From: Acidobacteriota bacterium
Lineage (GTDB): Bacteria; Acidobacteriota; Vicinamibacteria; Vicinamibacterales; CAVVIG01
Assembly: GCA_003222535.1 (NCBI GenBank)
Contig: QHWJ01000372.1
Span: 1 to 36,167 of the forward strand
Length of the DNA: 36,167 bases
Direction of reading: 5' to 3'
Part shown: positions 14,537 to 23,029 of the stretch, one piece after another
Position numbering within the stretch: position 1 is the stretch's first letter
Layout of the letters: the number at the start of each line of letters is the position of its first letter
The notes under the pieces: generated by a model
Database searches by the model: none
Told to the model about the DNA's origin: nothing
What the model saw: the letters and a program-made list of their open reading frames with translations, nothing else
Program-made: the position numbers and the translations under genes

Positions 14537-14812
14537 CGTCCTCGGCCTCGGTCCCTGGTGCGCGCACGGCCATGATGGACCAGGGACCATGGACCACTGA
14601 TGAACCGAGGACCAGGGACCAAGAACGGACCGAAGACAAGACCAAGAACGGCCACGGACCAGGGACCAAGAACGGGACCGAGAACCAGGACCAAGAACGG
14701 GACCGAGGACCAGGAACCAAGAGCGGACCAAGGACCAAGGACCAGGGACCGAGGACGGACCAGGGACCAGGGACGGACCAAGGACTAAGCACCAAGTACC
14801 AAGGACTACCAC
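14537..14812. repeat. opposite-strand half of the GGTCC repeat block
   Basis: After a short centre near 14560-14580 the sequence turns into the complement of the array: GGACCAGGGACCAAGAACGG words, diverged, up to 14812. With the 5' array it makes an imperfect inverted repeat of about 450 bp. It fills the gap between the M24-fold and hydroxyacid dehydrogenase genes; no coding region is seen in it. Confidence 0.9.
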
Positions 14813-14819
14813 GGGCATA

Positions 14820-15797
14820 ATGTCTTCCCATCTGGTTGTCGTTTCAGACTCCGTCTTCCCCAACCTCGATCCGGCGCGCGAGGTGCTGTCGGCGATCGGC
14901 GCCGAATTGCAGATGGCGCAGGGGCCGACGCCCGAGGCGATCGTGCGCGCGGCCACGGCGGCCGACGCCCTTCTGGTGACGTACGCGACAATCACGGCGG
15001 AGATGATCCAGCAGATGAAGCGCTGCCGGATCGTCTCCCGCTTCGGCATCGGCGTCGACAACGTGGACATTGCGGCGGCGACCGAGGCGGGCATCGTGGT
15101 CACCAAGGTGCCCGATTACTGCATCGACGAGGTCTCGGACCACGCGATGGCTCTGCTGCTCGCGCTGGTGCGCAAGATTCCGTTTTCGAATGCGCAAGTG
15201 CACGCGGGCATGTGGGCGATGTCGGCCGTCGTTCCAATCCATCGCCTGCGTGGAAGCGTCCTCGGGCTGGTCGGTTTCGGCAGAATTCCGCAGGCGGTCG
15301 CGCCCAAGGCGAAAGCGTTCGGCATCCGGGTCGTGGCGTTCGACCCGTACGTCCCGCCCGAGATCTTCATGCGTGCAGGCGTCGAGCGCGTCGACCTCTC
15401 ACAGTTGCTGAGAGTATCCGACTACGTTTCCATTCACAGCCCGCTCCTGCCCGAGACTCGCGACCTGTTCAACGACGACACGTTCGGTCAGATGAAGCCG
15501 ACGGCTTATCTGATCAACACGGCGCGCGGTCCGATCGTGGACGAAGCGGGTCTCGCCCGGGCGCTGGACGCGGGACAGCTGGCCGGCGCGGCCCTCGACG
15601 TGATGCCGCAGGAACCGCCTGTGAATTCGCCGCTCGTCGGCCGGGCCAACGTGATCATCACGCCGCATACCAGCTTTTATTCGGAAGAGTCCCTCGTGGA
15701 CCTGCAGGTGAAGGCGGCCCAGGAGGTCGTCCGGGTCCTCGGCGGACAGGCGCCCCGCAATCCCGTCAATCCCGAAGCCGTGCAGCGCACAGCGTGA
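14820..15797 (+). CDS. D-isomer 2-hydroxyacid dehydrogenase (CtBP-like)
   Basis: A 325-residue NAD-dependent dehydrogenase. The catalytic domain halves flank a Rossmann domain with LGLVGFGRIPQAV at about residues 143-157. The usual second Gly-rich step is GRIP instead of GxIG, as in CtBP-like members. The catalytic Arg is in INTARGPIVDE, the acid in MPQEPP and the His in ITPHTSFYSEES. It reduces or oxidises a 2-oxo/2-hydroxyacid; the substrate is not predictable. ATG 14820 follows directly after the GGTCC repeat block and has no clear Shine-Dalgarno, so its expression signals must lie in or before the repeats. An MDR dehydrogenase gene follows after 70 bp on the same strand. Confidence 0.9.
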   Translation: MSSHLVVVSDSVFPNLDPAREVLSAIGAELQMAQGPTPEAIVRAATAADALLVTYATITAEMIQQMKRCRIVSRFGIGVDNVDIAAATEAGIVVTKVPDYCIDEVSDHAMALLLALVRKIPFSNAQVHAGMWAMSAVVPIHRLRGSVLGLVGFGRIPQAVAPKAKAFGIRVVAFDPYVPPEIFMRAGVERVDLSQLLRVSDYVSIHSPLLPETRDLFNDDTFGQMKPTAYLINTARGPIVDEAGLARALDAGQLAGAALDVMPQEPPVNSPLVGRANVIITPHTSFYSEESLVDLQVKAAQEVVRVLGGQAPRNPVNPEAVQRTA

Positions 15798-15867
15798 CTG
15801 GTAGCGAAGATTCGCTCGCCAACGGATCGTCACTCGGCCGCTCGAGGCAAAGCTTCATTACTCCGCG

Positions 15868-16893
15868 ATGAGAGCCATGGTCCTGCGCGCACCCGGGGAT
15901 CTGGTCCTCGATGACGTGGCTCGGCCACGTCGGGACGCCAGCCAGGTGCAGGTCCGCGTGACACACAGCGGCATCTGCGGCACCGATTTCAAGATTTTCA
16001 GCGGTGCGATTCCGGTCAGCTATCCGCGAATCATGGGTCATGAAATGTTCGGGGAGGTCGTCGACGCCGGCGACGCCGATCGGTTGCGCCCCGGCGACCG
16101 GGTCATCATCGACCCCGAGCTTTACTGCGGCGCGTGCTTCCATTGCCGGATCGGCCAGACACATCTGTGCCCGAACGGCATGCTGGTTGGCCGCGACACG
16201 AACGGCGGCTTTGCCGAATACCTCAACGCTCCGCCGAGCCACGTCTTCCACCTGCCCGATTCGATCGACAGCCGGACCGCGCCGATGATTCAGGTCCTGA
16301 CGACCTGTCTCCATGCGCAGCGGCAGGTCAGCATTTTCCCGGGTGAATCGGTCGTCGTCTTCGGCCTCGGCGTGACGGGGCAGTTGCACGTGCAGCTCGC
16401 GAAAGCGCGGGGCGCCAGTCCGGTTATCGGCGTCACGCGCAGCGCGGCGAAGCGCGCGCTGGCGGAAACGCTCGGCGCGGACATCACGTTGCCCGGCGGT
16501 GAAGGCGCCATCGACAAGGTGCGCGAAGCCACCGGCGGCCGGGGCGCCGATGCGGTGATCGAGACCACCGGCATTCTCCCGTCAGTGGCCGCTTCGGTGA
16601 ACATGGCTCGAGCCGGCGGCCGGGTGTTGCTGTTCGGGATCATCACGGCGCAAGAGGGGGCGTTGCCCTTTTACGACCTGTACTTCAAGGAGCTTTCCCT
16701 CATCAGCGCCCGCGTCGCCAAGAGCGAAGACTATCCGAGCTCCATCGCGCTCGTGCAGCGTGGAACCGTGCGGCTGGAGCCGCTGGTCAGCGACGTCAGG
16801 CCACTCGAGGAGTTGAAGGCGGCGATTGGCATGCTGGGCTCGGACAGCGCCACGCGAATGAAGATCATCATGGAGCACAACAAGGTCGGGTAG
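15868..16893 (+). CDS. zinc-dependent MDR alcohol/polyol dehydrogenase
   Basis: A 341-residue medium-chain dehydrogenase. Catalytic zinc ligands are the Cys in SGICGTDF and the His/Glu in MGHEMFGE. The structural zinc lobe is CGACFHCRIGQTHLC. The nucleotide site is VVFGLGVTGQLHVQLAKARGA. The threonine/sorbitol dehydrogenase branch is the nearest in pattern; the substrate is unknown. ATG 15868 and 15877 are both possible. The stop TAG lies in GTCGGGTAGG, a word of the downstream repeat family, so the repeat abuts or supplies the stop codon. With the 2-hydroxyacid dehydrogenase gene it forms a likely two-gene oxidoreductase pair in the catabolic island. Confidence 0.9.
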   Translation: MRAMVLRAPGDLVLDDVARPRRDASQVQVRVTHSGICGTDFKIFSGAIPVSYPRIMGHEMFGEVVDAGDADRLRPGDRVIIDPELYCGACFHCRIGQTHLCPNGMLVGRDTNGGFAEYLNAPPSHVFHLPDSIDSRTAPMIQVLTTCLHAQRQVSIFPGESVVVFGLGVTGQLHVQLAKARGASPVIGVTRSAAKRALAETLGADITLPGGEGAIDKVREATGGRGADAVIETTGILPSVAASVNMARAGGRVLLFGIITAQEGALPFYDLYFKELSLISARVAKSEDYPSSIALVQRGTVRLEPLVSDVRPLEELKAAIGMLGSDSATRMKIIMEHNKVG

Positions 16894-17292
16894 GGCAGGC
16901 AGGTCGCGTGGGATGGCAATTTGGAATTGTGAATCTGGAATTTGGAATGCGTGTTCGAGTTCCAGTTGTAGCGCGAAGGCTTCAGCCGAGCGGCAGGTTC
17001 GAGTGGCTCGGGTAGGTCGCGTAGGTCGGGTGGGTTCCGGCGCCGGAGCGCGAAGGCTTCAGCCGAAGCGTCAGGTTCGCGTGGGTCGGGTAAGCCGCGT
17101 GGGTCGCGTAGGTCGGGTGGGGCAGGTAGATCGGGCAGGTCGGGTGGGTTCCGGCACCGGAGCGCGAAGGCTTCAGCCGAGCGAGGCGTCGACGGGATCG
17201 CAATTTGGAATTGTGAATCAGGAATTTGGAATGCGTGTTCGAGTTCCGATTGGGGACGGCCTCAAGACCGTCCCGACGAAGGAGAGAGAAAT
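16894..17292. repeat. composite repeat block before the GlcG-like gene
   Basis: A 399-bp gap without a gene. In order it has an AATTTGGAATTGTGAATC word (16919), GGCTTCAGCC palindromes at 16978, 17055 and 17169 each in GAGCGCGAAGGCTTCAGCCGA context, and GTAGGTCGGGTGGG minisatellite between them. A second AATTTGGAATTGTGAATC word follows at about 17201, then GGGACGG/CCGTCCC arms at 17253-17274. Positions 17160-17245 are nearly identical to 22121-22206. The block ends in AAGGAGAG, the ribosome-binding site of the next gene. Confidence 0.85.
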
Positions 17293-17925
17293 ATGATCAG
17301 GAAAGTATTGGCGGCTGCATTCGTGTTCGTCACCGCTAACGCGTGGGCCCAGGGTGCGACGCCCGCTCCGCTCTCGAAGGTCACGGTCTCGAACGAGGTC
17401 GCGAAGCGGACGCTGATGAAGATGCAGATCAACGCCGACACCGCGAAAGCCATCGCTGATTCGTGCGTCGAGTTCTCGAAGACGAGCACTCCTCCGCAAT
17501 CCATTTCCATCTTCATCCTCGGCCCGACGGGGGACATCGTCCACGCGCACGTGATGGACGGCGTGTTGCCGATCGGCGTCGAGACGGGCTTGTTGAAGGC
17601 CAAGACCGCGCTGTACGCGCGATCCTCGTCCAGCGCGGTGGCGCAGCGCTTCAACAACGTCGACGGCCGGCTGATCCGGCTCGACCTCGGGAAGGCGTCA
17701 GGCCTCGCCTATTATTTCGTGGGCGGCGGCCTGCCGATCGTCGTCGACGATCAGCTGATTGGGGCGGTTGGCGTCGGCGGAGGAAATGCCGACGAGATGT
17801 GCGCCTACACGGCGATGACAAGGGTGCTCGGACCTCAGCCCCCGCTGCCGCCCCCGCCGGCCGGCCGCGGCAGGGGAGGACAGTCCGCGCGCGTTTCTTT
17901 GCGTGCTCTGCGGCCTTTGCGGTAA
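17293..17925 (+). CDS. exported GlcG/HbpS-like (DUF336) protein
   Basis: A 210-residue protein with a signal peptide MIRKVLAAAFVFVTANAWA, cleaved before QGATP. The mature part has the GlcG/HbpS fold signs: ISIFILGPTGDIVHAHVMDG, a central KAKTALYARSSSS helix and the conserved LPIVVDDQLIGAVGVGGGNADEMCAYTA. Family members bind haem or small ligands or are accessory to catabolic gene clusters; the function here is unknown. AGGAGAGAG is 5-6 nt before ATG. The end of the protein (SARVSLRALRPLR) is unlike the family and is encoded by a TTTGCGTGCTCTGCGG-type repeat, suggesting that repeat DNA replaced the original C-terminus. It lies just before the importer genes and could be an exported ligand-binding helper. 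Confidence 0.85.
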   Translation: MIRKVLAAAFVFVTANAWAQGATPAPLSKVTVSNEVAKRTLMKMQINADTAKAIADSCVEFSKTSTPPQSISIFILGPTGDIVHAHVMDGVLPIGVETGLLKAKTALYARSSSSAVAQRFNNVDGRLIRLDLGKASGLAYYFVGGGLPIVVDDQLIGAVGVGGGNADEMCAYTAMTRVLGPQPPLPPPPAGRGRGGQSARVSLRALRPLR

Positions 17926-18000
17926 AGCGTCGCCTTCGTTTTCGTGACTTTCGTGACTTTCGTGTTTTCGTGGCTTTCGTGGTGACGTGTTGCCTCGCGT
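17926..18000. repeat. TTTCGTGACTTTCGTG-type tract
   Basis: A 75-bp gap filled with TTTCGTGACTTTCGTGTTTTC words of the same kind as at 12362 and 30642. It leaves no visible Shine-Dalgarno for the next gene. Confidence 0.7.
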
Positions 18001-18897
18001 GTGTTGCGCGTAACCGGGCCTGATCATAAACTACGCGCCCATTTGATTTACATCATTACTCAGTTCCTCAACGGGCTGTTCTCCGCTGCGCTGTTGTTTC
18101 TGATTGCCGGCGGCCTCACCCTCGTCTTCGGGGTGATGCGAATCGTCAACATCGCGCACGGCTCGTTCTACATGCTGGGCGTGTATGTCGCCTACACGGT
18201 CATCGCCCGGACCGACAGCCTCCTGCTCGGCACGATCGCCGCGGTCCTGCTGGTGGCGGCCGTCGGCCTTGCCGTCGAGCGTCTGTTCCTGCGCCGCTTC
18301 GCCTCGAGACCGCTCCCGCAGATGATGATGACCATGGGGTTTGCTCTGGTGTTCCGGGATGCGGCCTTCATGATTTGGGGCGGCGATCCGTTCACGCTGC
18401 CGTACCCGGCGCTGCTGGCAGGTTCCGTGGAAACCCGCGACATCGTCTTTCCGGCGTATCGTCTGTTCGTAATGCTCGTGGCCGCGGTCGTCGGCCTGCT
18501 GCTGTGGGTGCTGAACGAACACACGTTGATTGGCGCGAAACTGCGCGCGACCGTCGACGATCCCGAGATGGCCGCGGCCACGGGCATCAACGTGGCGCTC
18601 GTCTCGGGGGGTGTCTTCGCGGCCGGAGCGGCCCTGGCGGCGTTCGGCGGCGTGATGGGCGGACCGATTCTCGGCGGTTATGCCGGCATGGATCTCGATC
18701 TCCTGCCGCTGGCGTTCGTGGTCGTCATCATCGGCGGGATGGGGAGCCTGAAGGGCGCGCTGGTCGGCAGCATTGCCGTCGGCCTGATCGACAATTTCGG
18801 GAAGGCCCTGGTTCCCGAACTGTCGTACTTCACGTTGTTCGCACCGATGGTGATCGTGCTCGCCATCAAGCCGACGGGACTGTATGGACGAGGATGA
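18001..18897 (+). CDS. livH: branched-chain amino acid-type ABC importer permease (LivH-like)
   Basis: A polytopic inner-membrane permease of 298 residues at most. It has FLNGLFSAALLFLIAGGLTLVFGVMRIVNIAHGSFYMLG at its start, the LivH hallmark, plus the EAA-type cytoplasmic loop LRATVDDPEMAAATGIN and GGMGSLKGALVGS near the C-terminus. It works with the LivM-like permease and two ATPases. The start is uncertain: GTG 18001 has a charged extra leader, while TTG 18043 would give LIYIITQFLNG and a normal N-terminus; neither has a good ribosome-binding site. Liv-type importers carry amino acids, amides, urea or aromatic acids, so the substrate is open. A 246-bp repeat block separates it from livM. 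Confidence 0.9.
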   Translation: MLRVTGPDHKLRAHLIYIITQFLNGLFSAALLFLIAGGLTLVFGVMRIVNIAHGSFYMLGVYVAYTVIARTDSLLLGTIAAVLLVAAVGLAVERLFLRRFASRPLPQMMMTMGFALVFRDAAFMIWGGDPFTLPYPALLAGSVETRDIVFPAYRLFVMLVAAVVGLLLWVLNEHTLIGAKLRATVDDPEMAAATGINVALVSGGVFAAGAALAAFGGVMGGPILGGYAGMDLDLLPLAFVVVIIGGMGSLKGALVGSIAVGLIDNFGKALVPELSYFTLFAPMVIVLAIKPTGLYGRG

Positions 18898-19143
18898 TTC
18901 GGGACGGTCTGAAGACCGTCCCTTACCGATAGGTCGGGCAGGCCTGGTGGGTCGGGCAGCTCTGACGCCGGAGCGCGAAGGCTTCAGCCGAGCGTCAGGT
19001 CGGGTGGGTCAGGTAGGTCGGGTAGGTCTGGTGGGTCGGGTAGGTCTGACGCCGGAGCGCGAAGGCTTCAGCCGAGCGTCACGTCGCGTCGGTCAGCTGG
19101 GTCAGGTGGGTTGGGTGGGTCGGGTTGGTCTGGTAGGTCCGGC
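18898..19143. repeat. repeat block between the two Liv permease genes
   Basis: It begins 3 nt after the livH stop with a perfect palindrome, arms GGGACGGTC/GACCGTCCC around TGAA (18901-18922). GGTCGGGTGGGTC minisatellite follows with two GAGCGCGAAGGCTTCAGCCGA copies (cores 18980-18989 and 19064-19073), each opened by CTGACGCCG. The block runs right up to the livM start and must be transcribed if the importer genes form one operon. Confidence 0.88.
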
Positions 19144-20070
19144 ATGAAGGCCGTCCCTTTTGTTGCCGTGATCCTCGTCATGTTGATCGCGGGGCCGCCG
19201 TTCCTCGCGTCATATTGGGTCGGCCTGCTGACGCAGATGTTGATCTTTGCGCTGCTGGCGATGAGCCTCGACGTTCTCCTGGGGTACACCGGCCTGCCGT
19301 CGCTCGGTCATGCGGGCTTTTTCGGGGTAGCGGCCTATGCGGTCGCCGTGCTGTCCACCACTTACCACGCGGGATTCTGGACGTGCGTGATGAGCGGGAT
19401 CCTAATCGGAACGCTGCTGAGCACGCTCCTCGGCCTGCTCGTCTCCCATGTCCGCGACGTCTACTTCCTGATGATCACTCTGGCATCGGGCATGGTGTTG
19501 TGGGGCCTGAGCTACCGCTGGATTCCCGTGACGGGCGGCGACAACGGCATCTCCGGCATCCCGCGTCTTGACGCGCACGCGGGATTGCCGTTCGCGGGGC
19601 CGGTCGCCTTTTACTACGTGACGCTGCTCGTGTTCGTCGTGTCCGCGTCCCTGCTGGCGCTCCTTGTCAGTTCTCCGTTCGGATTCACGCTGAGAGGCAT
19701 TCGAGAAAACGAATTGCGCATGAAGAGCCTGGGGTTCAACACATGGCTGCACTGCTGGGTGAGTTACATCATCGCGGGCGCGTTCGCCAGCGTGTCCGGA
19801 GTGGTCTGGGCGTACTACAACGGGTTCGTGAGCCCGACGTATCTGGATCTGACGGCCTCGTCTGAACTGTTCCTGATGGTGACGCTCGGAGGGCCCGGGA
19901 CGCTGGTGGGCCCTGTCATCGGTGCGGGCGCGATCGTCCTGCTGAAGAATGTGATCAGTGCCTACACGCAGCGATGGCCGCTCATCCTGGGCACCTTCTA
20001 CATCATCACGATGTTCGGTGCGCCCCAGGGGCTGTGGAACCTGGGCCGTCGCCGGCGAGCGAGCTCATGA
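19144..20070 (+). CDS. livM: branched-chain amino acid-type ABC importer permease (LivM-like)
   Basis: A 308-residue polytopic permease. Typical LivM segments are ALLAMSLDVLLGYTGLPSLGHAGFFGVAAY, VTGGDNGISGIP, the EAA-type loop GIRENELRMKSLGFN, and LGGPGTLVGPVIGAG followed by the last helix. ATG 19144 is at the right place for the first helix; a longer frame upstream is repeat-encoded. The TGA stop overlaps the ATG of the binding-protein gene as ATGA, a sign of translational coupling. It pairs with the LivH-like permease. Confidence 0.92.
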   Translation: MKAVPFVAVILVMLIAGPPFLASYWVGLLTQMLIFALLAMSLDVLLGYTGLPSLGHAGFFGVAAYAVAVLSTTYHAGFWTCVMSGILIGTLLSTLLGLLVSHVRDVYFLMITLASGMVLWGLSYRWIPVTGGDNGISGIPRLDAHAGLPFAGPVAFYYVTLLVFVVSASLLALLVSSPFGFTLRGIRENELRMKSLGFNTWLHCWVSYIIAGAFASVSGVVWAYYNGFVSPTYLDLTASSELFLMVTLGGPGTLVGPVIGAGAIVLLKNVISAYTQRWPLILGTFYIITMFGAPQGLWNLGRRRRASS

Positions 20071-21323
20071 AGATTGCCGATCGCCCGATCGCCGATCGCC
20101 GATGTTTTGCTCCCCGGCGGAGCGTCTTCGTTGTCGTTCTGCTCGTTGCGGCTGGCAACGTCATCGTCGGACAACGTCCTGAGGCACTTCCGATCAAGAT
20201 CGGGTTCATCGCGCCGCTGTCGGGGCCGAACGCACAGAACGGCCGCGACATTCTGAACGGGTTCCTGTTGTATCTGCAGGAGATTGGATCCGGCGTCGAC
20301 GGCCGGCGGATCGACGTCATCATCGAAGACGACGAGGCGATTCCCGCGGTGGGGCTCACGAAGACCAGGAAGCTGGTTGAACGGGACAAGGTCCACCTGA
20401 TGGCCGGCGCGCTGTTGTCCTCGACCGGGTATGCGCTCGCGCCGTACATCGACGCCATGCGCATTCCGATGCTGTACCCGGTCGTATCCGCCGACGATCT
20501 GACGCAGCGCAGGCGGAGCAAATGGATCGTGCGGACAGGTTACAGCGGCAGTCAACCCAACCACGCGTTCGGTGAATATGCTTATCACACGCTCGGGCTG
20601 AAGAAAGTCGCGACGATTGCCCTCGACTACGCGTTTGGCTGGGAATCGGTCGGCGGCTTCCAGCGGACGTTCGAGGCCGAGGGCGGCCTGGTGGCCCAGA
20701 AGATCTGGTGCCCCGTCTTCGTGCACGACTTCGCGCCGTATCTGGCCCAGATCCCACGGGACGTCGACGCCGTGTACGCGCTGTTTCTCGGCCGATCGGC
20801 CCTGCAGTTCATGAGGCAATACCAGGAGTTCGGGCTCAAGCAACGCGTGCGCTTGATTGGCGCCGGCACGACAACCGACGAGCACGTGCTCCCCTTCATG
20901 GGAGACGAAGCGCTCGGCGTCGTCACGGCGCTTCACTACACGGCGGCGCTGGACACGCCGGCAAACAGGAAGTTCGTCGCGGCGTATCGTGCGCGCTACA
21001 ACAGGGTGCCGAGCTATTACTCGGAGAGCATGTACACGGGAGCCAAATGGCTCGTCACTGCCGTGGAGGTCGTGCACGGCAACGTGGAAGACTCGGCGAC
21101 GCTTGTCGACGCGCTTCGGCACGTGAAGCTGACCGACGCTCCCCGAGGGCCCTTGGAGCTGGACGATTACGGCAACCCGATCGAGAACGTCTACATCCGA
21201 AGAGTCGAGCGCGTGAACGGTCAGCTCCAGAATACGGTGATCGAGACCATCCCGCGGGTGTCGCAGTTCTGGAAATACAATCCCGCCGACTATCTGAAAC
21301 AACCGCTTTACGCACGGCGGTAA
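20067..21323 (+). CDS. periplasmic ligand-binding protein of the Liv-type importer
   Basis: A 418-residue type I periplasmic binding protein. After a basic N-terminus and a hydrophobic signal segment (VFVVVLLVAAGNVIVG, about residues 20-36) it has IKIGFIAPLSGPNAQNGRDILNGFLLYL, DVIIEDDEA and PYIDAMRIPMLYPVVSADDLTQ. The late part TPANRKFVAAYRARYNRVPSYYSESMYTGAKW is the usual second-lobe closing motif. The family includes amino-acid, amide and aromatic-acid binders. No ligand residues let me choose. The gene lies between livM and livG with ATGA overlap at the 5' end and TAATG overlap (21321-21325) at the 3' end, so it is tightly coupled to the permease and ATPase. Its N-terminal region, with repeated GCCGATCGCC words (20076-20102), looks repeat-derived. 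Confidence 0.9.
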   Translation: MKIADRPIADRRCFAPRRSVFVVVLLVAAGNVIVGQRPEALPIKIGFIAPLSGPNAQNGRDILNGFLLYLQEIGSGVDGRRIDVIIEDDEAIPAVGLTKTRKLVERDKVHLMAGALLSSTGYALAPYIDAMRIPMLYPVVSADDLTQRRRSKWIVRTGYSGSQPNHAFGEYAYHTLGLKKVATIALDYAFGWESVGGFQRTFEAEGGLVAQKIWCPVFVHDFAPYLAQIPRDVDAVYALFLGRSALQFMRQYQEFGLKQRVRLIGAGTTTDEHVLPFMGDEALGVVTALHYTAALDTPANRKFVAAYRARYNRVPSYYSESMYTGAKWLVTAVEVVHGNVEDSATLVDALRHVKLTDAPRGPLELDDYGNPIENVYIRRVERVNGQLQNTVIETIPRVSQFWKYNPADYLKQPLYARR

Positions 21324-22081
21324 TGGAAACGTCTTCCGCCTGCCTCGTGCTCGAAGGCGTCTCCCGGCACTTCGGCGGCCTCAAGGCCGTCGACAACGTG
21401 AACCTGACGCTTCAGCCTGGCGAGCGTCATGCGCTCATCGGGCCGAACGGCGCGGGCAAAACGACGCTGTTCAATGTCATCAGCGGCGAGCTTCGGGCGG
21501 ATGCGGGAACAATCACCCTGAACGGGGCGGACGTCACCCGTCTGGCGGCGCATCAGCGGGCGGCGCGAGGTATCGCCAGAACATTTCAGATCACGAAGCT
21601 CTTCCCGAACCTCACCGTCATCGAGAACATGCTGGTCGCCTGTGAAGCCCTGGACCGGCGAAGGTTCACGATGCATCGCCCGCTCTCGTCGTGCGCCGAT
21701 CTGGTCGAACGCGCGACGAACCTGCTCGACGAATATCGCCTGTCCCCGTTCCGGCGGGAGCTCGCGCGCAATCTGTCCTACGGCGATCAACGAAAACTCG
21801 AAGTGGCGCTGTCCATGGCCGGCCGGCCGCGCGTGCTGCTGTTGGATGAACCGATGGCCGGCCTCTCGTCCGGCGAGCGCGACGTCATGCAGGCGCTCCT
21901 CCGGCAACTGGATCCGTCGATCGCCGTGCTGCTCATCGAGCACGACATCGACGTCGCGTTCGGCTTCGCGGAGAGAATCACCGTCCTGTATCAGGGTCGG
22001 GTCCTGACGGAGGGACCGAAAGAGATGGTCAGCGCGAACCGCAGCGTGCAGGAGAGCTATCTGGGACTCCTGGTCGAGTGA
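21323..22081 (+). CDS. livG: ABC importer ATPase (LivG-like)
   Basis: A 252-residue ATPase. Walker A is GPNGAGKTT, the Q-loop region IARTFQITKLFPNLTV, the signature NLSYGDQRKLEVAL and Walker B VLLLDEPMAGLS, followed by the switch His in IEHDID. The FGGLKAVDNVNL opening and the GIARTFQ step are LivG features. ATG 21323 overlaps the TAA of the binding-protein gene. It energises the LivHM pore together with the LivF-like ATPase, from which it is separated by a 173-bp repeat block. Confidence 0.93.
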   Translation: METSSACLVLEGVSRHFGGLKAVDNVNLTLQPGERHALIGPNGAGKTTLFNVISGELRADAGTITLNGADVTRLAAHQRAARGIARTFQITKLFPNLTVIENMLVACEALDRRRFTMHRPLSSCADLVERATNLLDEYRLSPFRRELARNLSYGDQRKLEVALSMAGRPRVLLLDEPMAGLSSGERDVMQALLRQLDPSIAVLLIEHDIDVAFGFAERITVLYQGRVLTEGPKEMVSANRSVQESYLGLLVE

Positions 22082-22254
22082 GGTCGCGTAGGTCTGGCAG
22101 GTCGGGTGGGTCGACACCGGGAGCGCGAAGGCTTCAGCCGAGCGAGGCGTCGACGGAATCGCAATTTGGAATTGTGAATCTGGAATTTGGAATGCGTGTT
22201 CGAGTTTCAGTTGTAGCGCGTTGAGAGTTGAGAGTTGAGACTTGAAGAGTTGCA
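22082..22254. repeat. repeat block between livG and livF
   Basis: GTAGGTCTGGCAGGTCGGG words, then a copy of the 86-bp cassette (22121-22206; differs at 2-3 positions from 17160-17245), then GAGAGTTGAGAGTTGAGAC heptads (22218-22240). The last heptads, GACTTGAAGAGTTGCA, also provide the only GAAGAG that could serve as livF ribosome-binding site. Confidence 0.88.
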
Positions 22255-23013
22255 ATGCTGAACGTCCTCGACCTCCACACCTATTACGGCGACAGCCACG
22301 TGCTGCAGGGCGTGACCATGCACGTGGACTCGGGAAGGGTGACGGCGGTCCTCGGCCGGAACGGCGTGGGGAAGACGACGCTGTGCCGATCGCTCGTCGG
22401 GCTGACGCCCGCCCGTGCCGGGCGGATCGTGTTCAACGATACCGAGATCACGCGTCTGCCGCCCCATCAAATCTGCGGGTTGCGCATCAGCCTGGTTCCG
22501 CAGGGCCGTCGAATTTTCCGGTCGCTTACCGTGGAGGAGCATCTGGCGATTGCGGGGCGGACGCGTGGGTCCCTCGCCGGCGTGTCCGAGAAACGGGAAC
22601 ACCGTCCTGGCTGGGACGTTCGGAAGGTGTACGACGTGTTCCCGCGCCTGTCGGAACGGAGGGGTCATCGTGGGGATGAGCTGAGCGGCGGGGAGCAGCA
22701 GATGCTGGCGATTGCGCGTGCGCTCGTCGCCAATCCCGTCCTGCTCGTGATGGACGAGCCCACCGAAGGCCTGGCGCCGATGCTTGTCGCGGAGGTGGGG
22801 AAGCTGATTCGCCGGCTGAAGGACGAAGGCACGTCGATTCTGCTGGTCGAACAGAACGCCTCATTTGCAGTCAAGACCGCCGATTACGTGCACGTGATGA
22901 GCAAGGGAAGGATTGTCCATTCGTCGGAGCCGGCGGCGCTCTGGGCGAACGGGGACATCCGGACGCAGTTCCTCGGCGTGCCCCGCGTTGATCCTCCCGT
23001 CGCGCGCGACTAG
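22255..23013 (+). CDS. livF: ABC importer ATPase (LivF-like)
   Basis: A 252-residue ATPase. Walker A is GRNGVGKTT, Q-loop ISLVPQGRRIFRSLTVEEHL, signature LSGGEQQMLAIARAL and Walker B LLVMDEPTEGLAP, followed by LVEQNASFAV. These are LivF-type features; PQGRRIF is the LivF form of the Q-loop. A short extra segment (SLAGVSEKREHRPGWD, about residues 102-118) is longer than in common LivF proteins. It completes the importer HMGF plus binding protein. The 3' end carries a candidate promoter for the following amidohydrolase gene. Confidence 0.93.
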   Translation: MLNVLDLHTYYGDSHVLQGVTMHVDSGRVTAVLGRNGVGKTTLCRSLVGLTPARAGRIVFNDTEITRLPPHQICGLRISLVPQGRRIFRSLTVEEHLAIAGRTRGSLAGVSEKREHRPGWDVRKVYDVFPRLSERRGHRGDELSGGEQQMLAIARALVANPVLLVMDEPTEGLAPMLVAEVGKLIRRLKDEGTSILLVEQNASFAVKTADYVHVMSKGRIVHSSEPAALWANGDIRTQFLGVPRVDPPVARD

Positions 23014-23016
23014 ACT
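22988..23016 (+). promoter_or_regulatory. candidate promoter inside the livF 3' end
   Basis: TTGATC (22988-22993) and TAGACT (23011-23016) are exactly 17 bp apart. The TAG of the -10 is also the livF stop codon. Initiation near 23023 would leave about 7 nt before ATG 23030, so the amidohydrolase message would be almost leaderless. Confidence 0.35.
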
Positions 23017-23029
23017 ACGGTGGTACCCG

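Noticed and set aside
14365-14820. Open frames with LVRPGS / VLGPSR-type peptide repeats
   Set aside because: They exist only because the 18-bp repeat is a multiple of three and lacks stops; six frames are open, there is no start signal and no family likeness.
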